Assembly: GCA_050998615.1 (NCBI GenBank)
Contig: JBPCQA010000019.1
Location: 124,001-188,000 of the forward strand
Direction of reading: 5' to 3'
Length of the DNA stretch: 64,000 bases
From: JBPCQA01 sp050998615
GTDB lineage: Bacteria > Actinomycetota > Actinomycetes > Propionibacteriales > Nocardioidaceae
The notes under the pieces were generated by a model that was not told the origin of the DNA, did no database searches, and was given only the letters and a program-made list of their open reading frames with translations. Shown in pieces: positions 45,033-53,426 of the stretch. The position numbers were made by a program, and so were the translations under genes. Positions within the stretch are counted from its first letter, which is position 1. Each line of letters begins with the position of its first letter.

Positions 45033-45148
45033 AAACACTGGGAAGAATCACCACTGCACTGCTGACAACCGCGACAGTGGGTGCCGTCGTGCTCGGAGTG
45101 CGTTCGATCCCCGACATCCAGAGGTATCTCAAGATGCGCCAGATGTGA
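45029..45148 (+). CDS. 39-aa membrane peptide (DUF6893-like)
   Basis: MKTLGRITTALLTTATV, then GAVVLGVRSIPDI and a basic amphipathic tail (QRYLKMRQM). One membrane segment (about 7-24). ATG overlaps the preceding stop (ATGA), so it is real and translationally coupled. Small proteins of this look recur in actinobacterial hydrogenase loci. Since the hydrogenase subunits lack a Tat signal and anchor, a membrane-tethering role is possible; this is inference. Confidence 0.75.
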   Translation: MKTLGRITTALLTTATVGAVVLGVRSIPDIQRYLKMRQM

Positions 45149-45176
45149 ACGGCGCAGCAGACAAGGAGGAGACACG

Positions 45177-45383
45177 ATGAGCGACACACCAGGTGAGCAC
45201 CTCGACGAAGAGTCACAAGAGGAGCGCGGACCGACGGGCTCACGCGACACCGGCTCAGACGAGCCCGGTGGCGGCCCGGCAGACCGGCCGGAGGGCGGGT
45301 CCGACAAGGAGTCCGACACCTCGGTGCAACCGCAAGAGGCCCAACACCCCGAGTCACCGAATCTGCAGTCCGGTGGCGGTTAG
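45177..45383 (+). CDS. Small acidic disordered protein, 68 aa
   Basis: ATG at 45177 with strong SD AAGGAGGAG. Composition is dominated by Glu, Asp, Ser, Gly, Pro and Gln (GEHLDEESQEERG, DEPGGGPADRPEGGSDKES); no hydrophobic core, so intrinsically disordered. Located between the 39-aa peptide and the protease gene. Not recognised; SD and context argue that it is expressed. Confidence 0.6.
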   Translation: MSDTPGEHLDEESQEERGPTGSRDTGSDEPGGGPADRPEGGSDKESDTSVQPQEAQHPESPNLQSGGG

Positions 45384-45419
45384 AGCATAGTTACGACTCC
45401 GGTCGAGAAGGAGAATCAG

Positions 45420-45746
45420 ATGAGCACTCCCACTCCATCCCCTGGCGGCGATGACCCCGACACCGCAGGAAGCGCCGTGCCGCCTTACGAAGGTCGCCGC
45501 GAGAGTGCCGATGTCGGCACTCAGCAGGAGTCCGAACGAGATGGCGCCAAGGTAGGTGGTGCGACGGGTCCGGTTGAAGACGACGAGATGAAGGCCGCCG
45601 AGCCGGCGGACACCGATCGCGGCGCGACCGGGTCGCCGGCCGACGAGCAGCCAGCTGCCGAGTCGCCGGAGACCGACCTCGACGACGACACGGTCGGTCC
45701 AGCTCATGTCGAGGGCACCCCGCGGGGTGAGGACGCGGGCGCCTGA
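45420..45746 (+). CDS. Small acidic disordered protein, 108 aa
   Basis: ATG at 45420 with SD AAGGAG. Like the 68-aa neighbour it is low-complexity and acidic (VEDDEMKAAEPADTDRG, ETDLDDDTVGPAHVEG), with a Pro/Gly-rich start. Its stop is 2 nt before the protease start. No known family; the pair may be related by duplication of a disordered gene. Confidence 0.6.
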   Translation: MSTPTPSPGGDDPDTAGSAVPPYEGRRESADVGTQQESERDGAKVGGATGPVEDDEMKAAEPADTDRGATGSPADEQPAAESPETDLDDDTVGPAHVEGTPRGEDAGA

Positions 45747-45748
45747 AC

Positions 45749-46273
45749 GTGACCGAAGAGGTGGCGCGCCGCATCCTGGTCGCCGGCGTAGGCAACATCT
45801 TTTTCGGCGACGACGGCTTTGGCCCGGAGGTCGTGCGAAGGATGGCGGCGCAGGCCCCGGGAATGCGCTCGGACGACGTTCGTCTTGTTGACTATGGCAT
45901 CCGCGGCATGCACCTGGCCTATGACCTGCTCGACGGTTACCATGCGCTCGTGATCGTCGACGCACTGCCTGCCACCAGCGCGGCAGGCGACGGTTCGCCG
46001 CCGGGCAGCCTGACCGTGTTGAAGGTCGGTCCGGACGACCTGGGGTCGGGCGTGTTCGACGCTCACGGCATGGACCCGGTGGCGGTGCTCGCGAATCTCG
46101 GTCCGCTCGGCGGTGAGCTTCCGCCGACGTACGTCGTCGGCTGCCATCCGGCCAGTATCGAGGAGGGAATCGGGTTGTCCGATGCCGTCTCGCGCGTCGT
46201 CGATGAGGCGGTGGCCCTCACCCGTCACCTGGTCGACGATCTCCTCACATCAACGCAGGTTGGGACGAGGTGA
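45749..46273 (+). CDS. Hydrogenase maturation protease (HyaD/HybD family)
   Basis: 174 aa. Cleaves the C-terminal peptide of the large subunit after Ni insertion. VAGVGNIFFGDDGFGPEV holds the acidic Ni ligand; VDALPAT (Asp) and VGCHPASIEEGIGLS (His) supply the others. GTG start 2 nt after the acidic gene. Substrate is presumably HhyL, the only large subunit in the window. Confidence 0.93.
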   Translation: MTEEVARRILVAGVGNIFFGDDGFGPEVVRRMAAQAPGMRSDDVRLVDYGIRGMHLAYDLLDGYHALVIVDALPATSAAGDGSPPGSLTVLKVGPDDLGSGVFDAHGMDPVAVLANLGPLGGELPPTYVVGCHPASIEEGIGLSDAVSRVVDEAVALTRHLVDDLLTSTQVGTR

Positions 46274-46279
46274 GGACGG

Positions 46280-46576
46280 ATGTGCCTAGGGATTCCCGGT
46301 AAGGTCATCGAGCTGCTGGAGGGTTATCACGGTCAGCTGGCCCTGGTGGATGTCGCCGGTGCCGAACGCAAGGTCAACATTGGGATGCTCGAAGACCAGG
46401 AGCTGAGCTCTGGTGATTGGGTCTTGATCCACATGGGATTCGCGGTCGACCGCGTCGACGACGAGGGCGCCGAGCAGGCGATGGCGGGCCTCGAGCTGAT
46501 GGGTCAACCGCGGAGCGCTCCACGGCAGGCTCCAGAACAACAGTCGCCGACTGGCTCAGTTAGCAGTCACGGGTAG
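46280..46576 (+). CDS. hypC: Hydrogenase assembly chaperone HypC (copy 1)
   Basis: 98 aa. MCLGIPGKVIEL N-terminus with the essential Cys2, and the GDWVLIHMGFAVDRVDDEGAEQAM core. HypC/HupF chaperones carry the Fe(CN)2CO unit with HypD and hand it to the large subunit. C-terminal 25 residues are Pro/Gln-rich. A second HypC is at 53427. Confidence 0.93.
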   Translation: MCLGIPGKVIELLEGYHGQLALVDVAGAERKVNIGMLEDQELSSGDWVLIHMGFAVDRVDDEGAEQAMAGLELMGQPRSAPRQAPEQQSPTGSVSSHG

Positions 46577-46593
46577 GCGTAGGGGGAGCTCAG

Positions 46594-47463
46594 ATGAACG
46601 ACCACCACGACGAGATGGCAGATTACGCCGCGAGCACGCCCGTCGACCGCAGCGGCGGATCGGTGCGGTCGCCACAGCGGCAGGTGTCCGGCCCGTTGCT
46701 CTTCGCCCGCTACGCCTTCCCACCCAACCATCACGGCTACTGCGGCCCGGCAGACAGCTTGGCATTCTTCGAAAATGGTGTGGTCGGGGAAGACGGCGCC
46801 GAACTTCGCGCCATGGCACGGGAATTCGCCGGGGCTTGGCCCTATCTTGAGTTGATCGCCGCAGCCACCGGGTTGTCCGACCCGCTGGATCGACGGGTGG
46901 TCGAGGCCTATTGGGTGGGCAGCCCACGACTCGACAACGTCGCGACCACCGCCATCGGCAACTCGATGGAAGACCGATTTCGCTTCATCAGTGGACCGCG
47001 CTTCTCCAGCCTCGCTGAGGGGGTCATCGCGGGTGGAGTTCCGCACCACAGCTTCGCGGTTTTCTGTATCTACCCGTGGTCCGGCCTGCTGCGAGATGGT
47101 CGACGAGGCGAGCAGGCGCTGACCGTGCTGGACCGCTGCAGGATACGGTGGGGCCGCGTGCTCGGCCTGAACGGTGACCAAGTCGTGGTCGAGTCGTCGC
47201 GGTTGACCTGGAACGGCCACTGTCTCGAGTACGGACCGCCGTCGACGGAGACTGCGGTGCGCTCCATCGACGGCGTCGGCATGATGACCGACCTGCGCCC
47301 AGGTGACTGGGTCTCGTTGCACTGGGAGTGGGTGTGCGATCGGCTGACATCACACCAGTTGGCTGCTCTGCGTCATTACACCGACCGTCACCTGGCGATC
47401 GTCAACGCCGCGCAAACTGAATCGGGACAGGGCCGATCCGCCGCGGCCCTGCTGATGAGCTGA
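46594..47463 (+). CDS. DUF6390-family protein, hydrogenase-associated (copy 1)
   Basis: 289 aa. Core LLFARYAFPPNHHGYCGPADS, then EFAGAWPYLELIAAATGLSDPLDRRVVEAYWVGS, PHHSFAVFCIYPW, LDRCRIRWGRVL and GDWVSLHWEWVCDRLT. A 35-residue polar N-terminal extension is absent from its paralogue at 55919. Function unknown; the GDWVSLHW end resembles the small beta domain of HypC. 17 nt after hypC. Confidence 0.78.
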   Translation: MNDHHDEMADYAASTPVDRSGGSVRSPQRQVSGPLLFARYAFPPNHHGYCGPADSLAFFENGVVGEDGAELRAMAREFAGAWPYLELIAAATGLSDPLDRRVVEAYWVGSPRLDNVATTAIGNSMEDRFRFISGPRFSSLAEGVIAGGVPHHSFAVFCIYPWSGLLRDGRRGEQALTVLDRCRIRWGRVLGLNGDQVVVESSRLTWNGHCLEYGPPSTETAVRSIDGVGMMTDLRPGDWVSLHWEWVCDRLTSHQLAALRHYTDRHLAIVNAAQTESGQGRSAAALLMS

Positions 47464-47476
47464 GGAAGGGCGGCCG

Positions 47477-47509
47477 GTGAGCGTACGGCAGCACTACCAC
47501 AAGTTCTAG
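47477..47509 (+). CDS. Possible 10-aa leader peptide (MSVRQHYHKF)
   Basis: GTG at 47477 preceded by GAGGAAGGG with a 6-nt spacer, an ideal SD. Encodes V/M-SVRQHYHKF and stops at TAG 47507-47509, exactly where the following terminator hairpin begins. This arrangement is typical of attenuation leaders, but it is short enough to arise by chance. Confidence 0.35.
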   Translation: MSVRQHYHKF

Positions 47510-47538
47510 CCGTCGCATCAGCGTCGCGGCTGTTTTTT
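47508..47538 (+). terminator. Rho-independent-like terminator after the first hydrogenase operon
   Basis: AGCCG (47508-47512) pairs with CGGCT (47527-47531), with further weak pairing CGC/GCG inside, followed by a run of six T (47533-47538). It lies just after the DUF6390 gene and the short leader ORF. Confidence 0.6.
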
Positions 47539-47555
47539 GGCCTAAGGAGCCAAGT

Positions 47556-47777
47556 ATGTCGCAAACCGAAGATCGTCAAACATCAACCAAGTCGGCAAGG
47601 CCACTGTGGCGCAAGCCATGGTTCATCGTGCTCGGCGTGATCGTTGTGATCTTGCTGGTAGCGGTCGCATTCACGTATGCGCCACCGCAGTTCACGGAAC
47701 ACAGAGGCAAGGCACATGTGGTTGGTATGCCTGGTGTGCAAGATGCTGCTTTCACTGCGCCTAGGCGCTTCCACTGA
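47556..47777 (+). CDS. Small single-span membrane protein, 73 aa
   Basis: ATG at 47556 with SD TAAGGAG. Polar N-terminus (20 residues), WFIVLGVIVVILLVAVAF membrane span (about 22-41), then a short outside tail (TYAPPQFTEHRGKAHVVG...). No recognised family. Between the terminator and the metal ABC transporter genes. Confidence 0.5.
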   Translation: MSQTEDRQTSTKSARPLWRKPWFIVLGVIVVILLVAVAFTYAPPQFTEHRGKAHVVGMPGVQDAAFTAPRRFH

Positions 47778-47883
47778 GTTACACGCACGATTCTACTGCA
47801 ACATATGGCCGCGAGGTGCCGTCTTGTGTGGCGGTCACTGAGCCTGATTTGTCGTGTGTAGCCTGGCATGACGTAGAAGCACA

Positions 47884-47941
47884 GCAGAACGAGCGATCCG
47901 CTTGGAGTCCCAAGCGGATCGCTCGTGCATCATCGTTCTGC
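47884..47941 (+). promoter_or_regulatory. Strong 17-bp perfect hairpin upstream of metal ABC transporter genes
   Basis: ACGAGCGATCCGCTTGG (47889-47905), 4-nt loop, exact complement at 47910-47926. An overlapping outer pairing GCAGAACGA (47884-47892) with TCGTTCTGC (47933-47941) competes for the same ACGA. No U-run follows. About 50 nt upstream of the binding-protein start codon; could be a terminator without U-tail, an attenuator or a DNA operator. Confidence 0.6.
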
Positions 47942-47975
47942 ACTGTCTGGGGCTATCAAGCAGGGAGGCTACGGA

Positions 47976-49136
47976 GTGACATCTCGGCCGGTCCCAGCTG
48001 ACGGTGCCCGCCCACCGCTCGAGCTGTCGCGGCGGTCATTGCTCAAGGGAGCCGCCGCGATCGGTGGCGCCACGTTGCTCGCTGCCTGCGGCCAGGCTGG
48101 TGGGCAGTCGACAACCGCCGCGGGCCAGATCACGGTCACCGATCAACGAGGCAAGACGATCGTCTTCGACGGCCCGGTCAAACGCGTCGTGACACTGCCG
48201 ATGCCGGCGGCGGCCATGCTGATCTCCGTCGACAAGACATCGAAGCACCTCGTCGGAATGCACGACGCGTCGTGGGTGGCCATGCAGGAGGGGATCATGG
48301 GCACCATGTTCCCGGCCGCGCTCAAGATCCCGCACGACGTCGCCGACGAGAGTTTCAGCCCGAACGTGGAGAGTATCCTCGCGTTGAATCCCGACATCGT
48401 GGTGCAGTGGGCCGACCAGGGCGCCGGGATCATCGCGCCGATGGAGAACGCGGGCCTGAAGGTGGTCGGGATGACCTACGGGAGCCAGCGAGACCTCGAC
48501 GTCTGGATCAACCTGTTCGCGACCATGCTCGGCAAACCGGCCCGCGGCCACGACATGGTGTCGAAGATCGGGTCGCAGCTCAAGAGCGCACGGTCGGCCG
48601 GTGCGAGCCGCCCGACACCGGGCCCCAGCATCTTGTACTTCTTCCAACTGTCCGGCGGGCTGCAGGTCGCCGGCGGCAACACCTACAACGACTACTACAT
48701 CAACTTGGTGGGCGCTCACAATCCAGCATCTGGCGACCAGGGCGCCCAGGGCACCGGCACGCTCGGAGTCGACATCGAACAGGTCCTGGCTTGGGATCCC
48801 GACATCGTCTTGATCGGCAACTTCGACGAGGCCTTGCCCGACCAGATCTACTCCGACAAGGTGTGGCAGAGCGTGTCGGCAGTAAAGTCCCGGCGGGTCT
48901 ACAAGGTGCCGCTTGGCGGCTACCGCTGGGACCCGCCCGGGCAGGAGTCGCCGCTGATGTGGCAGTGGCTTTCCAAGATCGCCTTCCCGGGTGCGCAAAG
49001 CGGTCTGCGCAACCAGATCGTCAGCTACTACGACTACCTGTACGGCTACCGGCCGACGAACGCCCAGATGGACCAGATCCTCTGGACCAAGGCCAACAGC
49101 CACTCCGCCAACTACCAGCAGTTCGATGCTGCGTGA
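47976..49136 (+). CDS. ABC transporter substrate-binding lipoprotein, siderophore/metal type
   Basis: 386 aa from the GTG at 47976 (SD GGGAGG). Tat-like N-terminus LSRRSLLKGAAAIGG, lipobox LLAAC, and Peripla_BP_2 (FepB/BtuF-like) domain: ITVTDQRGKTIVFDGPVKRVV, SPNVESILALNPDIVV, GVDIEQVLAWDPDIVLI. These proteins bind Fe-siderophore, haem or cobalamin, and some bind Ni chelates. Its position inside a [NiFe]-hydrogenase locus suggests Ni or Fe supply; substrate not proven. Confidence 0.88.
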   Translation: MTSRPVPADGARPPLELSRRSLLKGAAAIGGATLLAACGQAGGQSTTAAGQITVTDQRGKTIVFDGPVKRVVTLPMPAAAMLISVDKTSKHLVGMHDASWVAMQEGIMGTMFPAALKIPHDVADESFSPNVESILALNPDIVVQWADQGAGIIAPMENAGLKVVGMTYGSQRDLDVWINLFATMLGKPARGHDMVSKIGSQLKSARSAGASRPTPGPSILYFFQLSGGLQVAGGNTYNDYYINLVGAHNPASGDQGAQGTGTLGVDIEQVLAWDPDIVLIGNFDEALPDQIYSDKVWQSVSAVKSRRVYKVPLGGYRWDPPGQESPLMWQWLSKIAFPGAQSGLRNQIVSYYDYLYGYRPTNAQMDQILWTKANSHSANYQQFDAA

Positions 49137-50196
49137 GATCGAGGCGTCGACCACGCCGAGGAAGACCACCTCCAGGTTCGTCGCCCGCTCCCTGCTCCCG
49201 GTCTCGACCATGGCGGTCGTGCTCGTCGGTGTCGGCGTCCTCGCGTTGGCGGTCGGCCGCTTCGGTGTCCCCTTCGGACACGTCGTCGAGATCCTCCTCT
49301 CCCGGGTGTCGCCACTCTCGAGCAACTCCAGCGACGCCGAGCAGAACGTCGTCTTACTGGTCAGACTGCCGAGAATCCTGCTGGCCCTGCTGGTTGGCGG
49401 CGGCCTGGCCATAGCCGGGGCAGCGTTGCAGGCGACGTTCCGCAACCCGCTTGTCAGTCCCGAGATCATCGGGGTCTCCTCGGGTGCGTCGTTCGGTGGT
49501 GCCCTGGCGCTGTTGTTGGGGCTGGGGTCATTGTTCTTGGTGGGCGGTGCCTTCGTCTTCGGTCTGGTTGCGCTCGGCGTCTTGTTCACGGTGACCATCG
49601 GTCGTGCCGGCACGCCCATGCTGATGCTCGTGCTCGGCGGGGTCGTCACCGGATCGTTTTTCTCTGCGCTGGTAGCACTTCTCACGTACCTCGCGAATCC
49701 CTACACCACGCTGCCCGCGATCGTCTTCTGGCTGCTGGGTAGTGTCGCGACCGCGACGTACAGCAGTGTTTTGGTGGCGCTGGGTCCGGTGCTGGTCGGC
49801 ACCGTCTTGTTGATCTTGCTGCGGTGGCGGATCAATGTGCTGTCGCTTGGCGACGAAGATGCAGCTGCCCTGGGACTACGACCTGCTCGGATGCGCTGGG
49901 TGGTGCTGGTGTCGGCAGCCCTGATCGTCGCCGGGTCGGTGGCCGTCAGTGGAGTCATCAGCTGGGTCGGTCTGGTGATCCCGCACCTCGCGAGAATGTG
50001 GGTGGGCCCCGACCATCGGGTGCTGTTGCCGGTCTCCTTCTTGATGGGTGGGGCCTTTCTGATTGGGATCGACACGTTGGCGCGCACGCTGACCGCGGGG
50101 GAGATCCCGCTGGGAGTCTTGACTGCGCTGATCGGCGCGCCGGCGTTCTTCGTCCTGCTGCGACGTCACCGGGACAGGATCTGGGACCGTGCTTGA
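49126..50196 (+). CDS. ABC transporter permease, FecCD family
   Basis: 356 aa from the ATG at 49126, overlapping the binding-protein gene by 11 bp. About nine to ten membrane spans; FecCD landmarks RLPRILLALLVGGGLAIAGAALQATFRNPL, PEIIGVSSGASFG, and VSGVISWVGLVIPHLARMWVGPDHR. Homodimer partner of the ATPase encoded next. Confidence 0.92.
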   Translation: MLREIEASTTPRKTTSRFVARSLLPVSTMAVVLVGVGVLALAVGRFGVPFGHVVEILLSRVSPLSSNSSDAEQNVVLLVRLPRILLALLVGGGLAIAGAALQATFRNPLVSPEIIGVSSGASFGGALALLLGLGSLFLVGGAFVFGLVALGVLFTVTIGRAGTPMLMLVLGGVVTGSFFSALVALLTYLANPYTTLPAIVFWLLGSVATATYSSVLVALGPVLVGTVLLILLRWRINVLSLGDEDAAALGLRPARMRWVVLVSAALIVAGSVAVSGVISWVGLVIPHLARMWVGPDHRVLLPVSFLMGGAFLIGIDTLARTLTAGEIPLGVLTALIGAPAFFVLLRRHRDRIWDRA

Positions 50197-51004
50197 GCTG
50201 GACGGTGTCGGGTTTCGCTATGACCGACTTGGCTGGGTCTTTCGGGGAGTGAGCTTTCAGGTCCCTCCGGGGTCTGTGACCGCCGTGTTGGGCCCTAACG
50301 GCCGCGGCAAGACCACACTGGTCCGTTGCGCTGCCGGGTTGCTGACGCCGCAAGAGGGTGTGGTCAGCCGGACGGATTCCGTCGGGTTCGTGCCACAGGC
50401 ACACGGTGGCGCGTTCGCCTACAGTGTCCTCGACATGGTGCTGATGGGCCGGGTGCGGCAGGTGGGCGTCTTCGCGGCGCCGTCGCGAACCGACCAGATC
50501 GCCGCGTTCGAGGCCATCGAAAGAGTCGGTATCAGCGACCTGCGGGACCGGCAGTTTCCGATGCTCAGTGGGGGCGAGCAACAACTCGTGCTGATCGCAC
50601 GCGCTATCGCCGCCGAGTGTCCCATCCTCGCTCTCGATGAGCCCTCAGCCGGACTCGACCTGCACAACCAGGCCCAGGTGCTCTCGCTGCTCCGCAAACT
50701 GGTCGCCGACGGGATGGCGGTGCTGCTGACTACCCACCATCCTGACCATGCGCTGTATCTCGCCGATTCGGTGGTGCTGATGATGGCGCGCGATGATGTC
50801 CGAACCGGCGACCCACGTGACCTGCTCACCGATGACACCCTCTCCGCGTTGTACGGCATCGAGGTAAGCACGGTTTGCTACCAGCAGGGCGGTATCGAGC
50901 GTCACGCAATCGTCACCCGGTACGACGGGCCGTCGGCGGACCAGCAGAACTCAATGACCCGAGCTCGTCCGGAGCCGGCTGAGGATCCGGAGGCGCTGAG
51001 ATGA
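50189..51004 (+). CDS. ABC transporter ATP-binding protein, FecE/FepC type
   Basis: 271 aa. Walker A LGPNGRGKTTLV, Q-loop VGFVPQAHG, signature MLSGGEQQLVLIARAI, Walker B PILALDEPSAGLD, H-loop TTHHPDHA. GTG start overlaps the permease by 8 bp; its stop overlaps hypF (ATGA), tying metal import to hydrogenase maturation in one transcript. Confidence 0.92.
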   Translation: MLELDGVGFRYDRLGWVFRGVSFQVPPGSVTAVLGPNGRGKTTLVRCAAGLLTPQEGVVSRTDSVGFVPQAHGGAFAYSVLDMVLMGRVRQVGVFAAPSRTDQIAAFEAIERVGISDLRDRQFPMLSGGEQQLVLIARAIAAECPILALDEPSAGLDLHNQAQVLSLLRKLVADGMAVLLTTHHPDHALYLADSVVLMMARDDVRTGDPRDLLTDDTLSALYGIEVSTVCYQQGGIERHAIVTRYDGPSADQQNSMTRARPEPAEDPEALR

Positions 51005-53403
51005 CGGGGGGTTCGGGCGGTTCCCGGGCGCGGAGGCGGTTCGACATCGGCGGCCTCGTCCAAGGGGTGGGCTTCCGCCCGTTCGTCTACGTCACTGCGG
51101 TCGACCTTGCGTTGTCCGGCTCAGTCGTCAACGATGCGACCGGGGTCATCGCCGAGATCGAAGGGCCACCTGCTGCCATCGACGAGTTCGCCGAACGGTT
51201 GCGGACCCAAGCGCCACCGCTCGCGATGATCGAGGCAATCAGCGTCACCGAGCTCGCCGCCACCGGCGAGACGGGTTTCGTCATCGACGACTCCCAGCGC
51301 GGTGCGGGCCGGCGTACCCTCGCCAGCCCCGACGTGGCCACCTGCGACGACTGCCTGCGCGAGCTTGCTGAGCCAACCGACCGGCGATTCCGTCACCCGT
51401 TCATCACCTGCACGAACTGTGGCCCGCGATTCACCATCATCACCGACTTGCCCTACGACCGACCGACGACGACCATGGTCGACTTCGCGATGTGTGAGCG
51501 GTGCCGGGCCGAGTACGTCGACCCCACTGACCGCCGCTTCCACGCGCAACCGATCGCGTGTCCCGAATGTGGCCCGCATTGTGAGTTCGTGGACGCCAAC
51601 GGATGCGTCCACGGGGACACGGACAGCCTGGCGATGGCTCGCTACCGGCTGTCGAGCGGCGCGATCCTCGCGGTGAAGGGGATCGGCGGCTACCATCTCG
51701 TCTGCGATGCCGAGAACGAGGCAGCGGTCAGCGAGCTACGGCGACGCAAGCAGCGCGGCAACAAGCCGTTCGCGGTCATGGTGGCTGACCTGGCGGCGGC
51801 CCGAGACATTGTCGCGATGGACGACGCCGAGGAACGCCTGGTCACCGACTCGCGCCGGCCGATCGTGCTGCTCGAGCGCAAGCTGGAGCCCTCCGTGGTG
51901 GTCGCCGAGAGCGTCGCTCCGGACACCCGTGAGCTCGGCGTCCTGCTGCCCTACAGTCCGCTCCACGTGCTCCTGCTAGGCCTGGCCGGTGACGCGCCGG
52001 GCGCGCGAGTCCTAGTGATGACCTCAGGCAACCGTGGCGGCGAGCCAATCGTCACCGACGACGAGGACGCGCTCGTCCGGCTGGCGCCGTTGGTTGACGG
52101 ATGGCTGCGTCACAGCCGCCGCATCCACGTGCCGTGTGACGACTCGGTTGCTCGGATCGTCGACGGCGAGGAGCTCCCGATCAGGCGCTCGCGGGGTTAT
52201 GCGCCGATGCCGATCGCGCTGCCCTTCGACGTACCCCCAACACTTGGCGTCGGCGCCGACCTCAAGAACACGTGCGCGGTCGCGGAGGGACGGCATGCCT
52301 GGCTCAGCCAGCACATCGGCGACATGGACGACGTCGCCACGGTCGACGCGTTCGAAGCCGCGGAGCGGCATCTCGAGCTGCTTACCGGTGTCCGACCAGT
52401 GGTGATCGTGTCCGATGCGCACCCCGGCTACCGGTCCACCCGGTGGGCAGCCGCCCACCATGCCGGGCGCCCGGTCCTCGCCGTACAACATCATCACGCA
52501 CATGTTGCCGCGGTGATGGGCGAGCACGGGCTGGACGGCAACACACCCGTGATCGGCTTTGCGTTCGACGGCACCGGCTACGGGCCGGATGGCGCGATCT
52601 GGGGTGGTGAGGTGCTCGTCGCGGACTACCAGGGCTTTCGGCGTTTCGCTCATCTCGGGTACGTCCCGCTGGCCGGCGGTGACGCCAGTGTCGAGCGGCC
52701 GTACCGGATGGCCTTGTCCCATCTGCGCTCCGCCGGTGTGGAGTGGTCACCTGACCTGCCGCCGGTTGTCGCCTGCCCTGCCGGGGAGCGAACGGTGTTG
52801 GCCCATCAGCTCGCCACGGGTTTTGGCTGCGTCCACACGTCCAGCATGGGGCGGTTGTTCGACGCGGTCGCGTCGCTGGTGGGGGTCCGCCACGTCTGCG
52901 ACTACGAAGCCGAGGCAGCCATGGTCTTGGAGGCGGTCGCCGACGGTGACGCCGGTGCGGGTGGCTACGGTTTCAGCATTCGCGACTCCTCGCAGGGTGA
53001 CGTAGCGATCGACCCAGCACCGGTGATCGCCGGCATCGTCGAGGACCTACGTGCCGGGACACCGGTCGGGCGGATCTCCTCGCAGTTCCACTCGGCGGTG
53101 TCCGACGTCGTCGTGGCCACCGCCGTGCTCGCTCGCGATGCCAAGCTGGACGGTGTCGAGCTGACCACTGTGGCACTCGGCGGAGGCGTTTTCCAAAATG
53201 CCCGGCTCCTCGCGGAATGTTCGCGTGGGCTTCGCACACACGGCTTCGAGGTCCTCGTCCCGAGGCGTCTTCCACCGAACGACGGCGGCATCGCGCTCGG
53301 CCAGATATTGCTGGGAAGCGTTGGGCAGCCGAAGCCGCGACGAGGCTCGAGGCATGACGTCACCGCGGGCCTTACAAGTTCTGCTTCACAGGCGTATAAC
53401 TGA
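51001..53403 (+). CDS. hypF: Carbamoyltransferase HypF
   Basis: 800 aa. Acylphosphatase domain (IGGLVQGVGFRPFVY), two zinc fingers (CDDC...CTNCGP; CERC...CPECGP), YrdC domain (about 200-385, LAVKGIGGYHLVCDA, KQRGNKPFAVM) and Kae1-like domain (LGVGADLKNTCAV, HHHAHVAAVMGEH, FDGTGYGPDGAIWGGE). Uses carbamoyl phosphate and ATP to carbamoylate HypE, the first step of the CN ligand synthesis. Full length. Confidence 0.96.
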   Translation: MTGGSGGSRARRRFDIGGLVQGVGFRPFVYVTAVDLALSGSVVNDATGVIAEIEGPPAAIDEFAERLRTQAPPLAMIEAISVTELAATGETGFVIDDSQRGAGRRTLASPDVATCDDCLRELAEPTDRRFRHPFITCTNCGPRFTIITDLPYDRPTTTMVDFAMCERCRAEYVDPTDRRFHAQPIACPECGPHCEFVDANGCVHGDTDSLAMARYRLSSGAILAVKGIGGYHLVCDAENEAAVSELRRRKQRGNKPFAVMVADLAAARDIVAMDDAEERLVTDSRRPIVLLERKLEPSVVVAESVAPDTRELGVLLPYSPLHVLLLGLAGDAPGARVLVMTSGNRGGEPIVTDDEDALVRLAPLVDGWLRHSRRIHVPCDDSVARIVDGEELPIRRSRGYAPMPIALPFDVPPTLGVGADLKNTCAVAEGRHAWLSQHIGDMDDVATVDAFEAAERHLELLTGVRPVVIVSDAHPGYRSTRWAAAHHAGRPVLAVQHHHAHVAAVMGEHGLDGNTPVIGFAFDGTGYGPDGAIWGGEVLVADYQGFRRFAHLGYVPLAGGDASVERPYRMALSHLRSAGVEWSPDLPPVVACPAGERTVLAHQLATGFGCVHTSSMGRLFDAVASLVGVRHVCDYEAEAAMVLEAVADGDAGAGGYGFSIRDSSQGDVAIDPAPVIAGIVEDLRAGTPVGRISSQFHSAVSDVVVATAVLARDAKLDGVELTTVALGGGVFQNARLLAECSRGLRTHGFEVLVPRRLPPNDGGIALGQILLGSVGQPKPRRGSRHDVTAGLTSSASQAYN

Positions 53404-53426
53404 AGGACAGCGAAAGGAGCCGCTCC

